A stretch of 20,631 nt of DNA from Planctomycetaceae bacterium (GCA_004556055.1 SFIW01000039.1:1-20631), one strand, 5' to 3'; shown: positions 7,060-14,669, counted from the stretch's first letter. Program-made: numbers and translations. Notes: generated by a model from the letters alone, not told the origin.

Positions 7060-7563
7060 TCATTCCGAGGGTACTTCAAGAGGAATTTCGCTGGAGCTAG
7101 AACTGATCGTGACTTCGAGGGGAGAATTCGCCGGGTTTGTGTATTCGTCGGGTATGAGGGAGAACGAGTTGACGTAGCGCACGTCCATCGTCGCGGGATT
7201 CTTCTTCATTTCCTCGGTGATAACGACCGGGTTCCCTTCGTCGTCGACGGCGCCCTCGCGAATCTCATATTCCATTTTAACAACGCCGACCCGATAGGTT
7301 CCCGCAGGCGCTCCCTTGAAATCGCCGTGCGTGGTAAGTTCGGCGCGACCGTTAGCGTCGGTCTTGCCGCCGACGGCCCACTTGAGGGACGGATCGTCCG
7401 ACTGAAGAGAGAGCGCCGCGTCGGCTAAGGGCGCCCCGTTCTGAGTGACCACGATCGTCGTCTTATACAAATCCGGCATCCCGTCGGGCTTCGGTTTTCC
7501 ACCGCATCCGAAGGTCAGGAAACAGGACGCGACAAGCGCCGCGCAAAGACAAAGTTTCTTCAT
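7060..7563 (-). CDS. small lipoprotein with carboxypeptidase-regulatory-like fold, cassette 1
   Basis: A 167-residue protein with a signal peptide ending in the lipobox LTFGC (lipid-bearing Cys20), then GGKPKP. The mature part is a single beta-sandwich resembling carboxypeptidase-regulatory/transthyretin-like domains: TTIVVTQNGAPLADAALSL, WAVGGKTDANGRAELTT and FKGAPAGTYRVGV. Such proteins are numerous in planctomycetes and have no established function; an extracellular or periplasmic binding role is a guess. The gene follows the DUF1559 gene by 21 bases with the same orientation and is clearly translated from the same message. It is paralogous to the lipoprotein at 12755-13291, sharing the TTI-TQ-GAP, KW-GG-TDA-G and KGAP-G segments in the same order. 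A terminator follows. Confidence 0.85.
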   Translation of the reverse strand: MKKLCLCAALVASCFLTFGCGGKPKPDGMPDLYKTTIVVTQNGAPLADAALSLQSDDPSLKWAVGGKTDANGRAELTTHGDFKGAPAGTYRVGVVKMEYEIREGAVDDEGNPVVITEEMKKNPATMDVRYVNSFSLIPDEYTNPANSPLEVTISSSSSEIPLEVPSE

Positions 7564-7584
7564 AACGCAAAGACTCCTATCCTA

Positions 7585-8712
7585 TCAAAGCGACGTCGTT
7601 TCGCCGCCGTTCTTCGTGCCGAGAGCGCCCCAAACCCCGAAGGGGGATTTACCGCTCGTAACGCACGTCGCCGTCGAACCGTTCGTGTCGATCGTGTCGG
7701 AGATGAAAGTCACAGAACCGTCGACGCGCGCCGCGTTCACGCCTCCGGAGTGGTTGCTCGACGGAGCGAAAGCGCCCCAACCGTTCTGGACTTCCCAGCC
7801 GTATTCGAAGGACGGGAAGTTCGGCGGAAGAATCGTGTTAAAACCGGAGTAACGGCAATGACCAAAACCGAACATGACCGCGCGATAGCTGTCGACCCAA
7901 CCGACTCCGCCACCTCCCGTGAAGGCGACGCCGTCCGTCGAGTAGTTGCCCTTATTCATCACGGAAGAAGCGCAACCCGCGCTCTGCGAACCGAGAGAAG
8001 TCGAGATGAGCAAAATTCCTTTCAGTTGCGAGCGAGGACGACCAACCCCTTCGCTGAACGCAAGGGTGTTGCTCGTTCCGTCAGTACACGACGCGATGCT
8101 GCCCCAATCGCAGTTGCTGAAGACCCCGCGTCGGTAGGGGCTCTTCGGCGGATTTGTTACATCCGCCGCCGTCCCAGTCCCGATCACCGCGTCGCCCATG
8201 TTGTCCCCCCAGCAGGTGAGATAGGAGCCGCGGATATTACCGTACGTCGTGGAGCCGCCGTCGTCGGAACTCGATTGCGCCGTGCCGTCGGAAGGACACG
8301 TCGTGTTCGCTATCGGGCCTCCGCGTTGCGCCATTTTAAAGACGTTCAGATGATAAAGAGCCTTATTCGACGCGTTCCGCGCTTCTTCCAAAAATTCGTC
8401 GTACAACGCCTGCTGTTCCATATACGGAAGCAGAAAGATCTGAGCTCCCGTGCTCGCAGGACCCCCGGAAGTGCGTTGAAGCCCAAGAAATACGCCGTTC
8501 CCATATGGGAATTTGCCCTGATTCGCGTCCGCGTAATTTTGCAGCGCCAAGCCATACTGCTTCAGATTGTTCGTGCACTGCATTCGACGCGCGGCCTCGC
8601 GCGCAGATTGGACTGCCGGTAAGAGCAGACCGATTAAGATACCAATGATCGCGATAACGACTAACAATTCAACCAGAGTAAAACCTCTGCGTCCTTTGAA
8701 TAACGTCGACAT
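7585..8712 (-). CDS. DUF1559 prepilin-like protein, cassette 1
   Basis: A 375-residue protein. It begins with a type IV pilin/pseudopilin leader: cleavage is expected after Gly10 (KGRRG, then FTLVELLVVIAIIGIL), so the long N-terminal helix anchors it in the membrane. The conserved DUF1559 follow-on SAREAARRMQCTNNLKQ comes next. The body is rich in Gly, Ser and aromatic residues, with cysteines that may pair. Near the C-terminus is the H-x9-DG motif (H in SSNHSGGVN, then DGSVTFISDTID), the second hallmark. DUF1559 genes are massively expanded in planctomycetes; their job at the cell surface is unknown. ATG 8712 follows AAGGAG at good spacing. The gene leads a two-gene transcript with the lipoprotein downstream. 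Confidence 0.93.
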   Translation of the reverse strand: MSTLFKGRRGFTLVELLVVIAIIGILIGLLLPAVQSAREAARRMQCTNNLKQYGLALQNYADANQGKFPYGNGVFLGLQRTSGGPASTGAQIFLLPYMEQQALYDEFLEEARNASNKALYHLNVFKMAQRGGPIANTTCPSDGTAQSSSDDGGSTTYGNIRGSYLTCWGDNMGDAVIGTGTAADVTNPPKSPYRRGVFSNCDWGSIASCTDGTSNTLAFSEGVGRPRSQLKGILLISTSLGSQSAGCASSVMNKGNYSTDGVAFTGGGGVGWVDSYRAVMFGFGHCRYSGFNTILPPNFPSFEYGWEVQNGWGAFAPSSNHSGGVNAARVDGSVTFISDTIDTNGSTATCVTSGKSPFGVWGALGTKNGGETTSL

Positions 8713-9094
8713 GTGATTCTCCTTACTATTACGAATATGTGTTGCGAAAAGAGATCGCGAATCAATACGATTAAATCAACGAATCGACGCTCGTATGCGC
8801 CTTATTGTAAACAACTTATAAAGAAAAAACAAGAATCCTTAAAATTTTTTGTAAATTCTATGTCAAGTCATGAGACTCATTTATTGAATGATTCGTCGTT
8901 GTATTTCATCGTCGTCGATTCGTTCTCTCTTGACGATTGCGCCAGGCCTACTCCCTCGCGACGAATTCTCGCATTTTTCTCGCGAACCTTCTCTCAAAGG
9001 ATCGCTTTTGCGTATAATGATAAGGGTCAAATACAACGCGGCGGCCTCTTGCGTCGACGAGGCGCCGACGCTTTAGAAAGAAAAAGGATTGATA
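8713..9094. other. divergent intergenic region between cassette 1 and the cytosine methyltransferase
   Basis: No gene is supported in these 382 bases. The left part is AT-rich and holds the cassette 1 promoter and leader. Toward the right, TATAAT at 9013-9018 on the plus strand is a candidate -10 for the methyltransferase, about 75 bases before its ATG, with only a weak -35 (TTCTCT, 18-base spacer). Short plus-strand frames here lack ribosome sites. Confidence 0.5.
8804..8832 (-). promoter_or_regulatory. promoter of cassette 1
   Basis: On the minus strand TTGTTT (8832-8827) and TACAAT (8809-8804) are 17 bases apart. This leaves an ~85-base leader before the DUF1559 ATG. The second cassette has the same TTGTTT -35 sequence. 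Confidence 0.55.
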
Positions 9095-10012
9095 ATGAAA
9101 GCGGTTGATCTTTTCGCGGGCTGCGGAGGGCTCTCTCTCGGATTCCAAAAGCAAGGTTTTGACGTCGTGGCGGCCTTTGACGCATGGGCGCCCGCCGTCA
9201 AATGTTACGCCGCGAATTTCGACCACCCAATCTTTCAGGCCGATCTCTCCGACGTCGGCGCCTCCGTCAAGGAGATTCGAAAATTTCGACCCGACGTCAT
9301 TATCGGGGGCCCTCCGTGCCAAGACTTTTCACACGCGGGGAAACGCACCGAAGCGGGGCGCGCGGCGCTCACCGACGCGTTCGCTCTCATCGTCGCCTCC
9401 GTCAAGCCGAAGTTTTTCGTGATGGAAAACGTCGACCGGGCGCGTAGGAGTCGCGCTTACGCCGACGCGCGCGCTATCTTCAAAAAGGCGGGGTACGGTC
9501 TCACCGAAGTCACCCTCGACGCGAGCTTATGCGGCGCCCCGCAGAAACGCAAAAGGTTCATCTGCTTCGGGAAAATGAAGGAAGAGGACGGATTCGCCCT
9601 CGAGGAATTCGCCGCAGGTCTCTCTGAAAAGCCGATGACTCTGCGCGACTATTTCGGCGATTCCCTTGGATTCGAATTCTATTACCGCCACCCGCGCAAC
9701 TACACACGGCGCGCCGTCTTTTCGATCGACGAACCCGCTCCGACGATGCGCGGCGTCAATCGCCCTATCCCCAAAGGCTATCCCGGCCATCCGCAAGATT
9801 CCTGCCCCGTCTCCGAATCCCTTCACGCCCTCACGACGCCTGAAAGAGCGTTGATTCAAACCTTTCCCCCCGATTTCAAATGGGTCGGAACGAAGACGGC
9901 GATCGAACAGATGATCGGCAACGCCGTTCCCGTCAATCTCGCGCAATACGTCGCGAAAGTCGTGGAGGGAGTCGCGGGGCGGAAAAAGCCGCGCAAACGC
10001 GCCGGAAATTGA
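9095..10012 (+). CDS. DNA (cytosine-5-)-methyltransferase
   Basis: A 305-residue C5 methyltransferase with motifs in standard order: I DLFAGCGGLSLGF (5-17, SAM binding), IV GGPPCQDFS (71-79, nucleophile Cys75), VI ENVDR (111-115), VIII QKRKRF (150-155) and X IGNAVPVNLAQY (274-285). It transfers methyl from SAM to carbon 5 of cytosine in a specific site. The stretch between motifs VIII and IX that reads the target is short (about 55 residues), so recognition is probably of a short site. ATG 9095 is favoured by AAAAAGGA six bases upstream; an in-frame TTG two codons earlier is possible. No restriction nuclease is recognisable on either side, so it appears to be an orphan or regulatory methylase. 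It ends in a small terminator. Confidence 0.92.
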   Translation: MKAVDLFAGCGGLSLGFQKQGFDVVAAFDAWAPAVKCYAANFDHPIFQADLSDVGASVKEIRKFRPDVIIGGPPCQDFSHAGKRTEAGRAALTDAFALIVASVKPKFFVMENVDRARRSRAYADARAIFKKAGYGLTEVTLDASLCGAPQKRKRFICFGKMKEEDGFALEEFAAGLSEKPMTLRDYFGDSLGFEFYYRHPRNYTRRAVFSIDEPAPTMRGVNRPIPKGYPGHPQDSCPVSESLHALTTPERALIQTFPPDFKWVGTKTAIEQMIGNAVPVNLAQYVAKVVEGVAGRKKPRKRAGN

Positions 10013-10014
10013 AA

Positions 10015-10039
10015 CGCGTTTTAAAAACGCGACCTTTTT
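10015..10039 (+). terminator. terminator after the cytosine methyltransferase
   Basis: CGCGTTTT (10015-10022) and AAAACGCG (10024-10031) form an inverted repeat immediately after the stop codon, followed by ACCTTTTT. Confidence 0.6.
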
Positions 10040-10127
10040 ATCGAGAGTCTGTCTCAAGATAGGTTAAAAAACCGTCGTCTCGAATCATTAACGCGCCGCG
10101 AATTACGCCGTCTCGCGTCGCGTCCCC

Positions 10128-10156
10128 TTGCCTTTTCTTTAAGAAATGATTATAAA
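10128..10156 (+). promoter_or_regulatory. promoter of the SelA-like/lipoprotein pair
   Basis: TTGCCT (10128-10133) and TATAAA (10151-10156) are 17 bases apart. Just downstream an inverted repeat, CGAATT (10165-10170) and AATTCG (10179-10184), lies at the predicted start of transcription and could bind a regulator or fold in the leader. Confidence 0.5.
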
Positions 10157-10222
10157 TCGCGTATCGAATTAGGGTTCCAATTCGAATCCGTCAACCGTCA
10201 TCCTTCTTTGGAGGAGCGTCAC

Positions 10223-11644
10223 GTGCCGCGCGCTAGTCTATTTTCCTTTGAATATTTCACCGAAATTCTTTCTTCTCCGCTTGTGAAACCGTTAGCGCAA
10301 CGACTGCACCCTTCGGCGGTTACCGCGGCGTTGAAGGGAGTTTTCGACGACGTTTCGCGCGAATTTCGCGGCGTCGTCAACGAACAGCGGCTACCCGACG
10401 TCGCGACCCTCGTCGACAAGGTTGTCGAGCGCCTAAGAAAAGCGCTCGAAGATTCGGAACCCCTGGCGATCGACGCGCGCGGACGACTCTTCCCCAATAA
10501 GCTCGAGCGGCTCGCGGACGTCGCGCTGCACGAACGCGTCTGGGTCGCCGCAGAACCGCGCACGGAGCTCTCCGCGCGGCAAGAAGAGCGTCTCAGAAAG
10601 AGCGTTCCCGCTAAGCTCGCGCGACTCGCCGGGAGCGATTCCGCTCTGGTCTTTCCAAACGTCGAAGCGGCGCGCGTCGCGTTGCTTCAGCGCCTTTATG
10701 AGTCGGATCGCGAACTTCTCGTCGCAAGGCGCGATATGTTCGAACGCGAAAACCGAGAACGTCTGGAAGATTCGTTGCGCATTTTCCCGCATTTGAGACG
10801 CGTGGAGATCGGCGCGGGCTCCGCTGTCGATCTTACGGATTACGAAGAAGGCGCGACTCAGGAGACCGGGCTAGTCTGGCGTTCGGTCGACCGCGCGAGC
10901 TCCGAGGGACGATTCGTCGATTCGGAGACGATCGCCAAACTCAAGGGGACGAAGGGCCGCGATTTCCTCATCGTAGAAGACGTCGAGTTCGCTCCGATCG
11001 TCGATTTAGACAAATACTTCTACTCGTCGACGCCGACTGTCGGTAAACGCCTTAAGAGCGGCGCGGATATCGTCCTGTGCGACGGAGCTCAGCTTATCGG
11101 CGGGCCCAATTGCGGGCTCCTTTTCGGACCCAAAGAGGCGCTCGACGCGCTTAAAACGACCGCGGCGTGTCGACTTGCGGTCGTCGATCGCACGACCCTC
11201 GCCGCCCTCTCGAAAACACTAGAGCTTTACGAAACTCCTGATTTGGCCTTCGCGTCAATCCCCGCGCTCAAGATCCTCACCGCGTCGATCGCGAACCTCG
11301 AAAACCGCGCGAAACGACTCGCTGAAATCCTCGAAACCTTCCCCCAAGTCCAAATCGCCCGCGTCGTCGAAGGACGATCCATCCTCTGCGTCAACGCCCT
11401 CTTCGGCGCGTTTCCCACAAGACTGGTCGAGCTCCGACCTCGCGCCGTCTCACCCGCCGAACTCGCAGCGCTCCTCGAAAAGGGCGCCCCGAGACTCCTC
11501 GCCAGGTGGACGCGCGACTCCCTCTTCCTCGACATGCGCACCCTACCCCCCGAGCTCGACCTTGTCGTCGCCGAGATCTTCGAAAAGCTCGACCTTCCAC
11601 GCGAAGAGAACGCCGCCGCGAAAAACAACAACGTCCCCTCATAA
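10223..11644 (+). CDS. SelA-like protein lacking the PLP lysine (degenerate selenocysteine synthase fold)
   Basis: A 473-residue protein starting at GTG 10223, set by GGAGGAG six bases upstream. The C-terminal two thirds follow bacterial SelA (L-seryl-tRNA(Sec) selenium transferase): GADIVLCDGAQLIGGPNCGLLFG matches the SelA stretch GADLVSFSGDKLLGGPQAG, then TLAALSKTLELY, PALKILT and a closing LFLDMRTL strand. The lysine that holds pyridoxal phosphate is replaced by Gln290 (codon 11090-11092). The N-terminal SelA motif INLTGTVLHTNLGR is reduced to IDARGRLFPNKLER and the SRGELVEIGG loop to ARRDMFERENR. So the fold is kept but selenium transfer is not expected. It may be a structural or tRNA-binding paralogue, or a decaying gene, although the frame is fully intact. 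It lies 21 bases before an unknown lipoprotein gene and is probably co-transcribed with it. Confidence 0.75.
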   Translation: MPRASLFSFEYFTEILSSPLVKPLAQRLHPSAVTAALKGVFDDVSREFRGVVNEQRLPDVATLVDKVVERLRKALEDSEPLAIDARGRLFPNKLERLADVALHERVWVAAEPRTELSARQEERLRKSVPAKLARLAGSDSALVFPNVEAARVALLQRLYESDRELLVARRDMFERENRERLEDSLRIFPHLRRVEIGAGSAVDLTDYEEGATQETGLVWRSVDRASSEGRFVDSETIAKLKGTKGRDFLIVEDVEFAPIVDLDKYFYSSTPTVGKRLKSGADIVLCDGAQLIGGPNCGLLFGPKEALDALKTTAACRLAVVDRTTLAALSKTLELYETPDLAFASIPALKILTASIANLENRAKRLAEILETFPQVQIARVVEGRSILCVNALFGAFPTRLVELRPRAVSPAELAALLEKGAPRLLARWTRDSLFLDMRTLPPELDLVVAEIFEKLDLPREENAAAKNNNVPS

Positions 11645-11665
11645 CGCTCCGTCGTCCCCTTTTCC

Positions 11666-12673
11666 ATGATCCTCCCAATGACACGCGTTTTACTTCCCCT
11701 CATCCTCGTCCTCTCCCTCATTCTCCCGTCGTGCCGCGAACGACGACGCGAACGACGACGCGTCGCCGAGCCAAACGTTGAAAATACGCAGACCCCGGAG
11801 ACGCCCATCGTCCACGTCGACGACCCCGCCGACGCCGAGGAAACGACGGGCTTCCTCGACGCCTCCAGTCCCATCCTTCCCGGCGATATCGCCGCGCACG
11901 ACGAAAAACCGCCGCAAATCGACGTCCTCCCCCTCTGGAGCGCGAAAGAAGCCCGCGGCGACGCGCAGCCCCGCGCCGAGTTTTCCGCATGGGCGCGCTT
12001 CCCCGTCGGCGCATGGGCGCGGCTGCGCACCGTCACTCGCGCGTTCGAAAGCGGAAAGCCGATCGAATCGGTCACCGAAACGCGCGTCCGCCTCGAAAGC
12101 GTCGATCTCGAGAAAAAGGAATACGCGCTCGTCTACGACGCCTCCGTCATACTCGGCGACGTCAGCATCCCGCGACCTCCGGAACGCCGCGTCTTCAATT
12201 TCTGGGATATGCTCGCCGACGAAGACGAACGCGTCGAAGAAGGCGCTACGACGACCCTTCTCGTCGACGGGCGCGCGATTCCATGCCGAACTCTCCGCGT
12301 CTTCCGAAATTCAGACCGCGTCCACGAACGCGTCTCCCTCTGGTATTCCCCCGTCGTTTACCCTTACGTCCTCCAGAAGGAGATCGTCAAAACGGCGCCC
12401 TCTTCCCAAGATAAGAAAGAGACGACGATTTCGCGCGAGCTCTACGTCGTCGACTCAATCGTCGATCCGAAAAACGCGACGCGGAAATCCCCAAGCTACG
12501 CGACGCGTTTCTCCGTCTCATCCTCTGAACGCGATTTGGTCGGCTCCGCCCTTCGAGCGCAAGACGCGCCGGGAGGGATACTGCGGGAGCGATCCGTAGA
12601 AAACTCCGGCGAGAACGACAAAGCGCCCTTCGAATCGGAAACGACCCTCGTTGATTATTGGATCGGAGAGTAA
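11666..12673 (+). CDS. lipoprotein of unknown function
   Basis: A 335-residue protein not recognised as a known family. A hydrophobic signal (VLLPLILVLSLILPSC) ends in the lipobox LPSC with Cys23. Directly after the lipidated cysteine comes a very basic run, RERRRERRR, encoded by two exact copies of a 12-base unit (11736-11759), then a Pro/Glu/Asp-rich linker to about residue 95. The C-terminal ~235 residues look globular and beta-rich (FPVGAWARLRTVTRAFESG, VSLWYSPVVYPYVLQKEI), somewhat like periplasmic domains that sense or bind a ligand, but this is only an impression. No clear ribosome site precedes the ATG, in keeping with coupling to the SelA-like gene 21 bases upstream; an in-frame ATG at 11678 is an alternative start. 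A terminator follows. Confidence 0.75.
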   Translation: MILPMTRVLLPLILVLSLILPSCRERRRERRRVAEPNVENTQTPETPIVHVDDPADAEETTGFLDASSPILPGDIAAHDEKPPQIDVLPLWSAKEARGDAQPRAEFSAWARFPVGAWARLRTVTRAFESGKPIESVTETRVRLESVDLEKKEYALVYDASVILGDVSIPRPPERRVFNFWDMLADEDERVEEGATTTLLVDGRAIPCRTLRVFRNSDRVHERVSLWYSPVVYPYVLQKEIVKTAPSSQDKKETTISRELYVVDSIVDPKNATRKSPSYATRFSVSSSERDLVGSALRAQDAPGGILRERSVENSGENDKAPFESETTLVDYWIGE

Positions 12674-12696
12674 ATAAAGAGAACAAGAAAAGAAAA

Positions 12697-12726
12697 AAGG
12701 CGTCCCTTTACGGGCGCCTTCTTTTT
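12697..12726. terminator. bidirectional terminator between convergent lipoprotein genes
   Basis: AAGGCG-T-CCC (12697-12706) pairs with GGG-CGCCTT (12712-12720) with one bulged T. CTTTTT follows on the plus strand and a six-base A run precedes, so both convergent transcripts can end here. Confidence 0.8.
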
Positions 12727-12754
12727 AAAAATACGCGTTGATTAGTTCGTCATA

Positions 12755-13291
12755 TCAGGTGCTGGGGCCCATCGTCTGAACTTCTTCTTCGATCTCGGGT
12801 CCGACGTCGAAGGTTTGGTCGTTCTTACCGGAAACGACGTCGATCTTCAGGTCGGTAGTCGTCGCTTTCTTGTATTTCGTATCGACGTGTTCGAAGACGC
12901 GTTCTTCTTCATGAACTTTCTGAGACCAGATGCGCGCTTCTTCCGGATCGGCGGGGCAACTTGGCTGCGCTTTGCGCGTTTCGCTTTCCAACGTTACGGT
13001 CTTATAGACGACGACGGCGAAGGAACCTTCGGGAGCGCCTTTATACTTGCCTTGGGTCTTGATTTCGCATTTTCCTTGCGCGTCGGTGCGACCGCCAATA
13101 AGCCACTTATAGGTCGGCTCTTCAGGTTTGACGAGCTGAACGATCGCGTCTTCGCAAGGCGCGCCCTCTTGGGTGATCGTAATGGTCGTCGGGAAAAGTT
13201 TCGGCATATCGGCGGGCGCCTTGGGGCCGCCGCATCCCTGAGCGACAAGCGCCGCCAAGATCGCAATGGACGCAAACAACATCTTCTTCAT
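12755..13291 (-). CDS. small lipoprotein with carboxypeptidase-regulatory-like fold, cassette 2
   Basis: A 178-residue paralogue of the lipoprotein at 7060-7563. ATG 13291 is chosen because AAGGAG lies eight bases upstream and MKKMLFASIAILAALVAQGC is a normal lipoprotein signal (Cys20); an upstream extension of the frame is rejected. Shared blocks are TTITITQEGAPCEDAIVQL, YKWLIGGRTDAQGKCEI and YKGAPEGSFAVVVY, a beta-sandwich. Compared with cassette 1 it has an extra segment with possible disulphide cysteine (PSCPADPEEARIWSQKVHEEE) and an acidic C-terminus. Function is unknown. It follows a DUF1559 gene, but here the gap is 107 bases and holds its own promoter and a strong stem-loop, so its expression can be set apart from that of the gene before it. 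Confidence 0.85.
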   Translation of the reverse strand: MKKMLFASIAILAALVAQGCGGPKAPADMPKLFPTTITITQEGAPCEDAIVQLVKPEEPTYKWLIGGRTDAQGKCEIKTQGKYKGAPEGSFAVVVYKTVTLESETRKAQPSCPADPEEARIWSQKVHEEERVFEHVDTKYKKATTTDLKIDVVSGKNDQTFDVGPEIEEEVQTMGPST

Positions 13292-13329
13292 CGACAAACT
13301 CCTTATTGGATAACGGTATGCGCAAGAAC

Positions 13330-13362
13330 GCGGCGCGAGTCGCGATATCCGACTCGCGCCGC
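13330..13362 (-). promoter_or_regulatory. 13-bp stem-loop at the 5' end of the cassette 2 lipoprotein message
   Basis: Positions 13330-13342 and 13350-13362 are perfectly complementary around the 7-base loop CGATATC (plus-strand reading). There is no T run on either strand, so it does not look like a terminator. Its first base coincides with the predicted start of transcription from the promoter at 13367-13395, so the message would begin with this hairpin. Confidence 0.6.
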
Positions 13363-13366
13363 CTTC

Positions 13367-13395
13367 ATTATCATAGAAAAATAACGTCAAGTCAA
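13367..13395 (-). promoter_or_regulatory. internal promoter for the cassette 2 lipoprotein
   Basis: On the minus strand TTGACT (13395-13390) and GATAAT (13372-13367) are exactly 17 bases apart, each one mismatch from consensus. The -35 box lies three bases beyond the DUF1559 stop codon. Confidence 0.65.
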
Positions 13396-13398
13396 GCG

Positions 13399-14484
13399 TC
13401 AGAGAGAAACCGTCTCGCCGCCCTGAGGAGAACCCATCGCGCCCCAGACGCCGTACGGAGACTTGCCCGAGCGGACGCATTGCGCGTTCAAGTTGCCGCA
13501 GTCGACCGTGTCGCTCACGAAGCGCACGGAACCGTCCGCGAGGCCGACGTTCACGCCCCCGCTATGATTCGACTGCGCCGAGAAGAAGCCCCACGCCATA
13601 CCGTCGCAAGGATAAGGATAGAGGCACGAAGGGGAGTTCGGGGGGAGTACTGTGCTCACCGACGTCGTCGTCGCGCGACCGTCGCTCCAAATCTGCGCGC
13701 GCCACGTGTCGGAACCGTTGTTGATCGAATTCGGATCGTTCACATTTAACGCTTCCGTCAAGCATGGACCGGGAACGCCTTGACCGCCGTTTCCAACAGC
13801 GCCTTGGAAAATACCGTTCGTGCGGTAGATTCCTCCCTTTACTTTCGTAGAATATTGCACGTCGCTGACCATCTCGCTAATCGCGATCGTATTGCTCGTG
13901 CCGTCCGTCACGAAGGAGAGGTTACGCCAACGATAAGGCGCGAAGAATCCGCGCGACGCCACGCGTCCTTCCGCCAACTCGATCGCTTCTTCTTCGTTGT
14001 TGTGCCAACCGCCGTCGCCAAGACTCGTGCCGATGCTGATACGCGCGTGACCTTCGTGAGAGCACGGTTGACTCGCGTTGGAATCGGAAGGACAAAGGAG
14101 CGTCGAAATCGGATCCTCGTTCGGGAACCAGCACGGAGAACCTTGCCCCGCGTTCCTCGCCGTTTCGCAAACATAATCGTAACGCGCCCCTTGTTCCATA
14201 AATGGAAGAAGAGCAACCGTCGCGCTCGCGTTCCCCGCGAATCCTTGGTTTCCGCCTTGCGACCACGTCATATTGAAGAGCGCGAAGCGCGACGCGGGGA
14301 TGCAACCGTTTGTGTCGTGGTAGTTATGCACGGAGATCATGTACTGTTTCATGTTGTTCGTGCATTGCATACGTCGCGCAGCCTCGCGCGCCGCCTGAAC
14401 CGCTGGAAGAAGAAGACCGATCAAGATCCCGATAATGGCGATCACGACCAAGAGTTCGACAAGTGTAAAACCTTTAAATTTCAT
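13399..14484 (-). CDS. DUF1559 prepilin-like protein, cassette 2
   Basis: A 361-residue paralogue of the protein at 7585-8712. The pseudopilin leader is only five residues, MKFKG, followed by FTLVELLVVIAIIGIL, so cleavage is expected after Gly5. AAREAARRMQCTNNMKQ follows and the H-x9-DG motif (QSNHSGGVN, then DGSVRFVSDTVD) lies near the C-terminus. Both paralogues close with almost the same tail, SGKSP(F/Y)GVWGA(L/M)G then GGET(T/V)SL, which shows close kinship. The body has several cysteines. It should be processed by a prepilin peptidase and anchored at the cell envelope; its role is unknown. The ribosome site is weak (ACGGGGCC). Confidence 0.93.
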   Translation of the reverse strand: MKFKGFTLVELLVVIAIIGILIGLLLPAVQAAREAARRMQCTNNMKQYMISVHNYHDTNGCIPASRFALFNMTWSQGGNQGFAGNASATVALLPFMEQGARYDYVCETARNAGQGSPCWFPNEDPISTLLCPSDSNASQPCSHEGHARISIGTSLGDGGWHNNEEEAIELAEGRVASRGFFAPYRWRNLSFVTDGTSNTIAISEMVSDVQYSTKVKGGIYRTNGIFQGAVGNGGQGVPGPCLTEALNVNDPNSINNGSDTWRAQIWSDGRATTTSVSTVLPPNSPSCLYPYPCDGMAWGFFSAQSNHSGGVNVGLADGSVRFVSDTVDCGNLNAQCVRSGKSPYGVWGAMGSPQGGETVSL

Positions 14485-14564
14485 AGGAAAAGGCCCCGTA
14501 TCTATTGAGGAAAAAAGAATATAAATACAATTGGTCTGATAAAAGCATTTTGTTGAGTATATTA

Positions 14565-14592
14565 ATTATAAAAAAGAAACATGTGAAAACAA
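14565..14592 (-). promoter_or_regulatory. promoter of cassette 2
   Basis: On the minus strand TTGTTT (14592-14587) and a consensus TATAAT (14570-14565) are 16 bases apart in an AT-rich stretch, leaving an ~75-base leader before the DUF1559 ATG. Confidence 0.55.
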
Positions 14593-14669
14593 CGCGTATA
14601 CACACAATAAAAAAAATATTTTTTACAGTGGTCGCTTTAATCGACAAAGAAAGCGTTTCCCTCAAGAAA

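Noticed and set aside
10172..10190. tRNA T-arm-like GGTTC...GAATCC
   Set aside because: No acceptor, D-arm or anticodon arm could be found around it; it is an inverted repeat near a promoter.
13292..13480. Extended start for the cassette 2 lipoprotein
   Set aside because: It would run through the promoter, the hairpin and the end of the DUF1559 gene; ATG 13291 has a ribosome site and lipoprotein signal.
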